Below are positions 39,045 through 50,083 of a DNA stretch of 64,000 nt, piece after piece (within the stretch, counting starts at the first letter, position 1; each line of letters begins with the position of its first letter). The notes beneath the pieces were generated by a model. It was not told where the DNA came from, did no database searches, and saw only the letters and a list, made by a program, of their open reading frames with translations. The position numbers and the translations under genes are program-made. The DNA lies in the NCBI GenBank assembly GCA_907165065.1, contig OU015532.1, forward strand, positions 40,712,839-40,776,838. Reading direction: 5' to 3'. Source of the DNA: Caprimulgus europaeus. Its lineage: Eukaryota; Chordata; Aves; Caprimulgiformes; Caprimulgidae.

Positions 39045-42000
39045 GCCTGCTGGCAAATCAGGGAAGTTGAAAAGCAGAGCTGGAAATGAGAAGCTTGGCA
39101 GGGGAGTAGCTTCAGAGTGGATGAGACTACTTTCGAAGCGCTTTGTAAATGCTTTGTCTGCAGACCTTAGCCTGTGGTTTTTAATGAGGTGTTCTAGCAA
39201 ATGACATCTGGACAGCTGCATTCATTACTTCATGGTGAAACAGAGCAAGTTTGAGCATGTTATATCTGCAAATTTCACTTGGACCATTACTGTAATCTAC
39301 ATAATGATGCATATGATGCTTTAAGGAAAACATTACACCATAGATTCATTTAAAATGTGTCAACAGCATTAAAGCAGTGTGTCAGGAAGAAATGAGGAGA
39401 AGAAAAAAAAAATTAGAAAAACATGTATTCTGGTTGAACTGGTGCCAGATGGCACATACCAGGGGTTACATGCAGAGGTCCCTGTCCTGTAGAGTTCATC
39501 ATACACATCAGGAAATGGAAGTCAGCTCCGTTCAATTAGCAGCTAGGACAACTTTTCTCTCATGACTTGCTGTCCGTTTTCTATCTGACTGTTGTGGGAT
39601 GTTTATTCTTTGGTCAGATGTTGGAGGCAAAATCCCCTACCTCTCTAAAGTTCAGAGAACCAGGCATTTGCTGCTGATTGAAATGTAATAATTCTGGAGG
39701 TGTAGTTGTCTTTTACTTTTCATGGACATGTTGAATTCAAAGTATGTGTATTTTCGATGACAGGAGGACTGGTTTGGTATTTTATTTTTGTATCCACTTG
39801 AGTCAGTTCTCATATTTAGCAGAAGTACTGGAAAGTTAAATTATCTTTTAAAAGGTGCATTCTTTGGCAAATCCTGCAATTGTTGAGGTAATTCTCATGG
39901 TGCTGGAAAGATGTGGAAATGTAAGGGGAAATGAGTATTGACCTGTCAATAGAAATAACAATGACCAGCTATCTTTTTATTTCCTACTATACTATGTTGC
40001 TGGAAATATTTATAAGCAGCATAGGAAAAGTATTCATGGATCCTGCTCTGGTCTGAGTGGCATGAAAGTACATATGCTTAAAGTACCTACCAGTCAGCTG
40101 TACACTTACGCTCTGCCTTTAACCTCAGCATCTGATTTTTGCCCCTTGCTTTATACTGTTGAAGTCATTGTGAAATGTGAAATCCCCAAGCTGTGATGTG
40201 CCAGGTATCCCAAGAAGACTTATTGTGTGGACCCTATTTCCCTTAGAAATACAGATAGGATTAATTTAAAAGAAATTCCCAAGAATTTGTAATGTTTTTT
40301 TCTCTTTCTTTTTTCCTGGCTTTTTTATTTTTTTTAAGGCATCAAGACTTATGAGATCATGATCCTTGTGCACATGTATTCTACTCTTATTTTTTTTTTT
40401 TTAACCTGTGGCTGATCCCGGCTGAATTTGACTTATTTATCAAAGACAAATCCTTACAAGTCCTGTAGAAACAGATAGCTGGATAGAGGGTTGAGATTTT
40501 TATTAATACCCTCCTTGCTGATGATGACCCAACCTCAAGGAGAACAAAATACTGATTAATCCACTGATTTTTATTTTTTTCAGTCCAATGTTCATAAAAT
40601 TACTTCATTCATGATGTAAGTAATTCAGTGGGATCTCTGAGGCCCACGTAGATACTTGTTGAGTCTGTGTGCTCTTCCTACAATCAGCCCTTAGGTGGCA
40701 CCTAAGGCTCCAGGTGGCTCCTCCATGGGAGACTACAGCAGCAGTGTGTCTACACCTGATCTTCACTCTCAACACCATCCCAGAGACGCTGCTTTCTGGT
40801 TGGAGGTCTGAGATGTCTGCTTCTCCAGAGCATCTAATCCAACTGCTCCTCCTATGACAAACACTGTTTGTATTCTCCTTTGGTTCTGTAAAGCTGAAGT
40901 ATTTGGGGATCAAAGCATGGAAGGTTGCATCTCCCAAGAATTCTTAAAAAAACCCCAAAACCAAACCAAAACAAACCCAACAAAAAACCCTAAAAAATTT
41001 TGAGCAGTTACACTGTGACTTCATTAAGCAATTTCTGGTTGCGCTGCAAATAATGTATGATAATCCTTTAACAAATGAAGAAAGCTGACACAGATGAAGT
41101 TGGATCAGCTTATTAGTCTAATGTACTACTTTATAAATTACACAGAGAGGGCAAAATGTCATTATCTGTTATGATCCTGTAGGACTTTATGAATATCCTA
41201 AACAGTAATTATTGCTTAGTGGAACCATGGGAAAAACTCTGTGACATTTGGAAATTCTCCATGGCTTTTGCCTGATTTTGCAAGGGAGAATTGCAGGACC
41301 ACCTGAGTTTATTGGAATATCTGAATTTTTTCCTTAAGTCCTCCTTTTATAGCACCTGTTCCACTGTGGTAAAAATTAAATTGCTCTAATAAATCAAAGC
41401 CTCTCTTTTACTCTAAGGAATTATTCTAGGATGGGGTAAAGGAACAGTGAAGGAGCCAGCCATTCATGGCTCCTTGTATCTGGAGGGCTGAAATGTCTTC
41501 ATTCCCTTGCCTGGTGAAGGTAGGTATGGACCAGCTCTCTGAGCACTGTGTGAGTGACTATCTGCTTTCCAGACTGGCAGCTGAACTTGCTCCCTGATCA
41601 ATTGACACCCCCAGAAAACAAACTCTGCCTTGTTGATGCTGTGTATTTCATCAGCACCCATCACTCGGTGCTCCTGAAGAAAGAAAAAAGCATGAACATC
41701 ATCCTGTCCTTTTGATGATTCCTTGAGCACAGCTTTTGAGGTTATTCTTTGATATCTTTCAAATATCTTTCCACTAAGCAGCCATTTTCTTGGCTTCACT
41801 TATTTGTAAGTCAGATAAGAGCAAGAAAGCTGTAGAACCCAGGCTAGTCTTTGCCTTATGCTTAATTTCCTTGTGATTTATCTGTATCAGTCTAAATGTT
41901 CCCAACCCATAATTCCCTCTGTTTTAGATGCTATGACACTTCCTTTATATCCATGGTGGAGTTCAAATATCAAACCTGCCTGAGTATTGCTGCTAGATTC

Positions 42001-42052
42001 ATAGTCTTGCTTGCAAGATCAGCTGGTGGAAGATCCAAACCAGTATTACATC

Positions 42053-42640
42053 TATAGAATATCTTTGGTTGGAAAAGACCTTTAAGATCATAGAGTCCAA
42101 CTGTAAACCTAACACTGCCAAGTCCAACACTGAACTGTGTCCCTAAGTGCTTTTAAATCCTTCCAGGGATGGTGATTCAACCACCTCCCTGGGCAGCCTG
42201 TTCCAATTCTTGACAACCCTTTCAGTAAAGAAATTTTTCCTCATATCCAACCTAAATGGCAACCTGAGGCCATTTCCTCTCATCCTATCACTTCTTACTT
42301 GAGAGCAAAGGCAAACACCCACCTCGCTACACCCTCCTTTCAGGTAGTTGTAGAGAGTGATAAGGTCTCCCTTCAGCCTCCTCTTCTCCAGAATAAACAA
42401 CCCCAGTTCCCTCAGCCAGTCCCCGTAAGACTTGTTCTCTAAACCCTTCACCAGCTTCATTGTTCTTCTCTGGACATGCTCCAGCACCTCCATGTCCTTC
42501 TTGTAGTGAGGGACCCAAAACTGAACACAGTACTCAATGTGCACCCTCACCAGTCCTGCTGGCCAAACTGTTTCTGATGCAAGGCAGGATGCTCTTGGCC
42601 TTCTTGGCCACCTGGGTGCACTACTGACCATGCATAAGTA
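42053..42640 (-). mobile_element. CR1 LINE fragment (antisense, intergenic)
   Basis: The minus strand carries an open frame (42143-42631) with CR1 ORF2 C-terminal signatures. These include [16 protein letters not shown], a [19 protein letters not shown] stretch, [11 protein letters not shown] and [15 protein letters not shown]. The 3' UTR follows towards 42053 (minus-strand GGTTGGACTCTATGATCTTA). About 160 codons remain open, more than in the other CR1 copies here, but the 5' end is truncated and the copy cannot be autonomous. Confidence 0.93.
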
Positions 42641-45600
42641 GGTGCCCAGATAAAGTATATGAATAGTTAGGTCATTGTCATTGGGCTTTAATACTTCACA
42701 GATGCTACTGCTGCACCCCTACTAGCAGCCCTCCCTTGCTGTACTGTGCACCAATGCTTTCCAAAATGGAAATGGGGGAGGGAAGCAAGCTTCTAGCTGT
42801 ATGTAAGTGTGTGTCAGAGTGGTGTGGGATGATAATCATAGTCACTGGAGAGATCTGGGCACTTCCAAAGAGCAGTTCAGCCCTTAGGGGCTACCAGAGA
42901 ACGTTTTTAGCCTGTTTCTTTTAATTATGTAGTGATGGTGACTCAGCTGCAAATACAAACTCATACTCCATACTTACTTCTGTCCTCCCATGTCTTTGTA
43001 GGAAAAGCCCACAGCTGTAATAAAATAAGTAATAAAAGTGAGAATCAATAAAAAACAGACACTGAAGGTGTCATGGGGTCTTTTCTTCTTTTCCCTTAGG
43101 GGAAAGGGATAAATGCCATCCCCTAGAGGCTGTTAGCCCACGTATGCGATCGCATGCATGACTGGTGGTGTAGATCCCACTTTAGACTGTCCAGTGTGGG
43201 ACCACCCTGTCTCCCATGCGTTAGTGATAAATAGGTGTTATCTTCTGATGTCAGCTGTGTGTCTGAACTGGAGATACAGGTGGATCCTGGGTGCTGTGGC
43301 TTAGCATTCCCTCAATAGTGAATGGGGTGACTCTAGTAGACTCTAATTGTGACTAGAGTCGAGACTAGAGTCACCTACTAGAGTCTAGTGGGTGACTCTC
43401 ATTTGAGAGGAAGGTGCTTCTGAATAATTCAATCCTCAGGAGCTGTCTCCTCAGCAATAACACAAAGCAGTTTGTGCGTTTGTTATCATTGTCACTTGTG
43501 TCCACTCACCTTGGATTGAAATACTTCTGAAATAACTTGAGAAAAACGGAGCAACTAACTTGTAAGTAAGGCCCAAATCCGCAATGCGAGTGTGAATATT
43601 TTTTTCTGGTCATACTGAATCATGTATTAGGACAAAATGTTGGTTCTAACAGGATATGAACAAATTTGTTATCTGCAACAGATGATACTAAGCCAAACAG
43701 GTTATTTGTTAGATTGTATTACAAAAAACATGTTTCCCCATGGTCTTCTCTGTATTATCCAAATGAGAAATGCAGCTTAATGTCGCTGCTTCTTCATCTT
43801 TCCCAAACACTTTAAACAGATGATCTGAAAGTTGTGAGAAGATTTAATTTCTTATTTTTATTCATTGTCACTTCAGCTTTTGTCACAATTTAGGTCAAAA
43901 AGTGATTCTGAGTGCAGTTTGGGGATGTTTTATTTGTATCACAAAAATGAAGCCTGATATTTAGAGGTGTTGTCCAACAGCTTTTGTTTACGGGGTTATG
44001 AAGAATAATTAGTATTATTAGAAATAAAGTTGGATCCTGTGGCTGTGTTGGTGTGTCAGAACTTGGATAAAGAGGTTTTTCTGGATCTTTATCATAACAC
44101 CTTTCTGTCGGAAGTTAGCAATCTTGCAAGGCTTGTGAGCCAGACTGTGAGGGCTTTTGCCTTATATTATATGCTAAATGGTTGTAGAAACCCTGTGAGA
44201 ATTTGGAGGTAACTGTCAATCTGAAACTTCTGCATGTGGGAAGTGATCCTGAGTCTGTGTCAAATTGATCTGGGATCTTGGTAGCAACTGGGATTTTCCA
44301 GCTCTCACAACTGCCCCTCAAAGGGGCTGCAGATCCTGTGCTGGCACCACTGCAAGTGATATGCTCCTCTGCCACCCCAGGCACCCATGGGGGCCAGTTA
44401 TGTGGCCAGGTTGTGTCTGTGTGACTCCAGTCCTTATATCACCGTGCAACCAGTACTGCTGGAGGCTTCTGATGCTATGATGGTGTTGGTGAAATACTAC
44501 CTCGTCTTCTGGCCTGCAGCTTCCTGACTGCTGACTCACCTGCACCACTGTTGATGATGCATACCATGGTGTTATCAAGTAACTTCCTACTATTACTGGG
44601 CTACATCTACTTTTGCATGGGAGAGCTGTTTAGCTGGATTTCTTCTTTTCTCGTGATGTGCAGATCAAGCATGTGTGGCATAGCAACGTAGCTGCTTGAG
44701 CAGTTAATATTGCTTAATTTAATTAATGAAATCCACAGAAGGCCCAAATGTGGATATTGTGGAAAGGGTGGGAGTTGAGTGGGTAGCATGGTGTATTATT
44801 TAACTGGACAGGTAACTTTTATTCTGGAAGAGCTGGAGTGAATCCACGGTCATCAAACTGAGCAGTACAATGACTTCAGAGCCTGAGTAAAGTGACGTGA
44901 TGACTGTCATGTTCCGCCTCTTGTAACAGCATGAGCTGAGTCTCTTGTTTCAAATCAGGGGGTGTTACTTTGAAAAGCATTATATATCATATAATCAAAC
45001 TTAAATAGATATCTATTGTAATAAGACTGCTCCATAAAAATAAAAAAACAGCCTAGCACAAAAACTGGAGCTGGGAACTCATCACGATTTTTGGATAAAT
45101 GATAGTACAACCTAAGGCAGGAACTTTTATGAATTCATTGTCTGAGTTTATGGAAGACCAGACTAATTACAATGATCATTTGAAACTTTATCTAAGGCAG
45201 CTCTCCTCTACAAGACAGTCAAAATAAATCAGATACTTCTGTTATTAATGGTTGAAAGTCAGATTATTTTATTTCGTAAGAAGCCCTGCTTCAAAAAGGG
45301 ATTTTCTGTCTGACTTACGAAGAAGTTTGGGAATTCTGAAAAATAAAATAAACTTTTTTTTTTAAAAAAAACCTTATTTCAACTGCAATTTCTCACTATT
45401 GAATAACAGCTAGTTTTAGTGATTTTAAGAATGTTTAATGCAATAGCTGGCTTCTGACGTATTTTAGTAATGATGCTAGATAGTTTTGTAATTATTGAGT
45501 GCTATTACGAAAAAAAGTGAAATTATTGTATAATGAAAAAGAAATAAGACTTGCCAATTTTAACATGAGTGTTTACATATTTTGAAAAAAAAAAAAAAAA

Positions 45601-45811
45601 GCCCAACAAAAACCAACCCCATATGTAGTTATTTGTGTTAAAGCCTATATGGTTTTCTAACATAATTTAATTGAAGGCAGAACTTTTGCTAAAAACACTT
45701 CAATAACAGAACCTCCTGTTGGCTCTGCTTACCCTGTAACATGCTTTATGTAACAGAAATAAGAGAGAAGAAAAGCTACAAGCTGTTTTCTTTAACTGTT
45801 TGCCACTGTCC
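42641..45811. other. Intergenic spacer (right part)
   Basis: No exon is recognised. It includes a CTCTAGT-rich inverted-repeat cluster (43327-43398), an AT-rich stretch with a T/A switch (45353-45371) and an A run (45585-45600). Confidence 0.6.
43327..43398. repeat. Inverted-repeat cluster of GTGACTCTAGT motifs
   Basis: GTGACTCTAGT at 43327-43337 is perfectly complementary to ACTAGAGTCAC at 43364-43374. Additional partial copies (GACTAGAGTC, ACTAGAGTCTAGT, GGTGACTC) fill the interval, so several alternative hairpins are possible. No known element matches. Confidence 0.85.
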
Positions 45812-45940
45812 ATGAGAGCCAACCTTCACCCTGCAGCTCTGATTTGTAGTGAACTTGGTGTTGCACATCTGGCCAGGGGAGCTGGTGGGATCTGGAATGC
45901 TGCTGTTCAGACCAATCCACTTGGTGCTGCCAAAGTGCAG
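45812..45940 (+). CDS. Candidate first coding exon of the PLA2G4E-like gene
   Basis: An ATG at 45812 opens 43 codons (MRANLHPAALICSELGVAHL...) ending exactly at CAG|GTATGG in phase 0, the phase required by the first C2 exon. The N-termini of PLA2G4D/E are poorly conserved, so I cannot confirm it by recognition. It could be a chance open frame. Confidence 0.25.
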
Positions 45941-46672
45941 GTATGGATTTTTATGACTAGAGAAAGTCACAGTAGATGTCAGTAGTTGCAATGTTCTGTT
46001 AGGTCTTCTGCAGTTTATGTGAGGGTTGCAAGTGCCCCAGTGTATCCTTCTGTTTGTGGTTATTCAAAACTTATGGTGGTGGATAACTACTTTAATTTGG
46101 GATTAGCCAACAATAAATGCTTGATCTATCTCTTCCTTTCCCCTAAATTGCTGTGGTGTTTAAAAAAAAAAATCTTCATGGCACAGAACAAGTGTATAAT
46201 TTGTGCTTTTGAAATCAATGGTAGGTGGAGCTATGAGTCAATCTATACAGCTCTTCTTCCCTGCCTTGGTTAGAAAATAGTGTGTTCTAGGAGCACCTGC
46301 CAGCTGTGAGACATAAAGACTGGACCATTATAGCATTGCCTTTTATGAAACAGAGATGGGATCATCAGCCTATTCACCTTTGGTAAGAGAAAATCAGTGG
46401 TGTGGCAGGAGGATCTGTTTGGATATCTTGGTTGAGGTTCATCAAAAGCAAATGTTTGCTGACTTTTGCTCCTTAAATGTCAAATAGGTCTGCAGTGGGC
46501 AGGTTTATTAGTAAGAGCAGTAGATGGATGGTCTTGGTGAGATGGAGATGTATGCCATCAGAAAGAGGAGAAATGGTAGGGCCCCCTGCTATTGGTGCAT
46601 CTGAGTAGAAACTGAAAACTAGGAATGTTTGACTACTGGGTTTCCTCATTGGTCCCTCTCTTGGCTCCCCAG

Positions 46673-46753
46673 GATCGGTTCATCCGAGCAAATCCCAACA
46701 GGAAGGTTGGAATCAGGAGGAATAATGGAAGACCTCACAGTGCTGAAGATGAG
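46673..46753 (+). CDS. Candidate second N-terminal exon of the PLA2G4E-like gene
   Basis: A strong pyrimidine tract and CCCCAG precede 81 nt (27 codons, DRFIRANPNRKVGIRRNNGR...) that end at GAG|GTACTG in phase 0. It therefore joins both the 45812 exon and the C2 exon at 49508 without breaking frame. The peptide is basic and low in hydrophobics, as an N-terminal extension could be. There is no recognised homology. Confidence 0.3.
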
Positions 46754-47809
46754 GTACTGTATAGAGGGTAGCACCTGGGCTGCAGGGAGAGGGCTGTGGG
46801 GTATGAACAATGGCTGTGCTACCTGCAGTCTTACATCAGCATTTCCCATCTCTGCCCAAGTTGAGCTGTGATTATGAGAGGTGATATTTTTTAATGGTTA
46901 GTTAAGGGAATGTTTGTTTATTCTGTGAGCCTGCTCTCTAGAGTGGAGATCATTCACTATGATTTTGGGGTTGAGAAGGTGAGGAACATTATGAATTTGT
47001 GGTTTTAATGCTGGGCAAGGAACTGGGAGAGCTGGATTTTAGTCTTGATTTTACTGTGACATCACTATATGATGGTAGTCATACCTTATAACACCTAAGA
47101 CTCAGTCTTTGAATTGATTTACCTTTGCTTTATGGAGGCAGATCAGCAGCTAAAACGGATTATTCAATGTCTGCCACTTAAAATAGTTCTGAACGCTAAT
47201 TTTTATGAAAGTAAGCTGGTAAAAGGTGTTAGAAGGTACTGAATATGCTACGTACTGAATATGTAACAAATTATTCCCCTTTCTGAGTAATGACTGGTTG
47301 AAATGATATTAAATTATAGCTTAAAAAAATTTGTAAAAGTGTATGATGTGTTTCTCCCCACCCCTGAGTTTCCTGAATCTGCTCTGCAGCTGTATTCAGT
47401 GCTGAAGTCTGAGGCTAACTCTTTGCTAGATCTGGGAGAGCGGTGAACTCACTACTTGCTAGCACTATGGAATAACCATTGGTTTTGTGTCTGCATATTT
47501 CCTTAGTCCTTCAGCCATCTCATGAATAAGTTTTCTCCAAACTCCTGGATATGGATGGTATTAAAGCTGAGAATGAAAAATGAATCCTCTGTGTTTGGAA
47601 TGAAAAGCTGAGCTTTTGGCAATCTGGATTATCCACTCCTGTCATTTTCTCTATTTCCAGAAACATTGCTGCCAAAAATTCTACTGAGATTGATGAATTT
47701 CTTCCAAACCTGCTGGTTTTATTCAATTGGCACTTTTGGAGAGAAGACTATTGGGTTGGGAATTTTTCTGGTGGGCTGTAAATAGCATCCAGCCTGGTGA
47801 TTTATTGCT

Positions 47810-47859
47810 TTTCAGATGGTTAATCTACAACTGTCAGTAGATTTCAGATGGTTAATCTA
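47810..47859 (+). repeat. Direct repeat of 18 bp, offset 32 bp
   Basis: TTTCAGATGGTTAATCTA occurs at 47810-47827 and again at 47842-47859. It is a small duplication upstream of the first C2 exon of the PLA2G4E-like gene. Confidence 0.9.
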
Positions 47860-49507
47860 TTCCAGAGACTGGAGTATTGAAATAGGAGATTCACAAGGAC
47901 ATCCTACGGAGACAGTTTCTCAGAAATCATGATGCTTTGAAGATTTAATTGTTCTTTTAAATTTAACTAATGGAGCTACTGCTTCTGTATGTACTGTTTT
48001 ACTTCTGATGTTCAAGATTGTCTTGTTTTTCCTGTAGCCAAGTATAGGGTTGTGTGTAGCTCTGGTGGGGAGTGGATGGAGAAAACAGAAAATGGAGAGG
48101 GTTGTGCAGCCTTCAAGCTATTCCCTTGTAGAGCCCTGTGGTATGGGATGTCAATATATTGCTATACCGCAGTGCTTCTCCACGGTAAATCAATAAGGTC
48201 AGCTTAGTGTTTTTCCGTGTTAACTTATTTTAAAAATAATTTATTATGCAAAAGTCCTGAATAAATCAGGGCATTCTGAATCACCCATTTGTTTGGGGTT
48301 TTTTTGCGTGTGTGTATGTCAAATCATATGCAATGATAACTTTTATTCTTTCTTCTTTGTGTTTTAATTACATAATCTAACACACTGACAGTTTTACTGT
48401 CATCCTATCAAATCTGTCATTTGGTTTGTGTTTGCAACTTTCCATTTCCTCACGTGGTTTAGAAATTTTGTGATTCATGCTTTCTTTGGTTCTGATTTTC
48501 CTCCAGCTCCTGGTTTATTTACATGCGTTAGTTCTGCATGTTATGGTAATGAGGTTTCATTCCCATTAATGTACACCCTATCTATGGATAACAGTTTTTC
48601 TTTACTCAGTGTCACACACACACACAAAAAGCCTTAGAAAAATACATCATCTTCTGTCTTGTGTCAAATTTGCACTGAAATTATAGATCTGCCTTACAGG
48701 GAGCTGGACCTGTGTGTGAAATGAAGAATGCTTACCCCAAACCTCTGATTTCAGCTTTCCTCCTGCTGGTGTAACTGGGAGAGGTCTGGAGTCCCATACT
48801 GGGCTGTTCGCTTCTAGAAACATTCTCTCTCTCGTTTAGTCATTTATTTCCTTTAAGGGTTATGTATTTTGCTATGATGAAGGATGTTAATGGTGGTACG
48901 TATCCCACAGCTAGACTGACCAGTATCAGTGATATCTTGAGTGGAGCATTATGAAAAGGAGGATCTCTGTCCTGTTCTGTGGTAATGTGTGGCAGATGGG
49001 TAGCTGTCCTTGCTGGGAGAAGGAGGACATCCCACTGTCCCCAAGCTGGCACGCTGGGAAGTGCTCTGCCGTAATCTGTTGTACTCAGCCTGAAATTTGA
49101 ACAGCACACCCCGTAGTTTGAAGGTAGCTGGATTTTACAGGGACAATTATGAAATTACTGTTTTGGTGAAAACTACTTGTGATGTTTGTGACTTTTTTGG
49201 TATTTCTTACTACTTCCTGCATTGAAATGTTCACTTCCAAAACCTAAACTTTATTTTAAACACAACTGCTTGGTAAACAAGGCTGGAATATGATGTTATA
49301 TTATGTCAAATCACAAGAAAGAATTTATTCTTAGAAATTGTCTCAAATAATTAAAATGAAAGCATATTCACTGCATTAATAAGAGAATGGCCTATGGTTA
49401 CTTATTTTCCAGGTGTCTTCTCCCTTGCTATGCTATAGGATAGGTTATGTTAGTTACGTTTGAGTTATTTGCTAATAATTAAGGTATTTTTTCTCATTGT
49501 TCTACAG

Positions 49508-50034
49508 CCAGAAGTGCCTCAGTTGTGCTGGCTTACTGTAAAAATTATAAGCATGAGAAATCTCCGCAAAGCAGATCTGTGTAAGTGTTGCTGATGGCAT
49601 GTTTATAGGTTAGCAGGAAAATTACTGTCACCTGAATTTAATGCTCTTGTACTCCTGCTGCTTGGATTACAGTAGTGTCTCAAATTTTTTGGCTTAAGAA
49701 GTTGTATCTGTTTTTTGATTTTCATTTAAACTCAATTAAAATAGTTTAGAAAACAATTAACAATAGAAATTAAATAGAATAGAAATTCTGTGTTGGGAAA
49801 AAAGTTACCCTTCCCTTCACTGGCTGCTCTGTGATATTTCCTTTTCCAATAACTCTTCGGTGCCCCTTTATCCACAAGTTGCTCATTTCCCTCCTGAAAG
49901 GTGCACTGTTGTGAAAGATACAGGAAAAATCAGTGATTGTGTTGGTTGCTGTGTTTGTGTCTTCATTGCTACTTCACTGTGGGTGACTTGTACATTACAA
50001 TTAGAACCTGGTCAAAAAATCCCCAAAACGAAAT

Positions 50035-50083
<49 letters not shown>

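Larger units (their letters stand above)
36770..42050. other. Intergenic spacer (middle part)
   Basis: No gene is recognised. It holds a 23-bp tandem duplication (37990-38035), a T/G-rich run (38150-38190), a TTTA/TTTG microsatellite (39004-39044) and an A/C-rich tract (40944-40997). Open frames up to about 110 codons look random. Confidence 0.6.

Noticed and set aside
42143..42631. 162-codon minus-strand open frame as a possible new gene
   Set aside because: The residues are clearly CR1 ORF2 C-terminal sequence, so it is annotated as a mobile element.
32741..45811. Search for a PLA2G4D gene between the two phospholipases
   Set aside because: I looked for C2-type (ADCY, NPxWNE) and lipase-type (GxSGS, FTDLWG, EFxPYE) exon peptides and found none in this interval on either strand.
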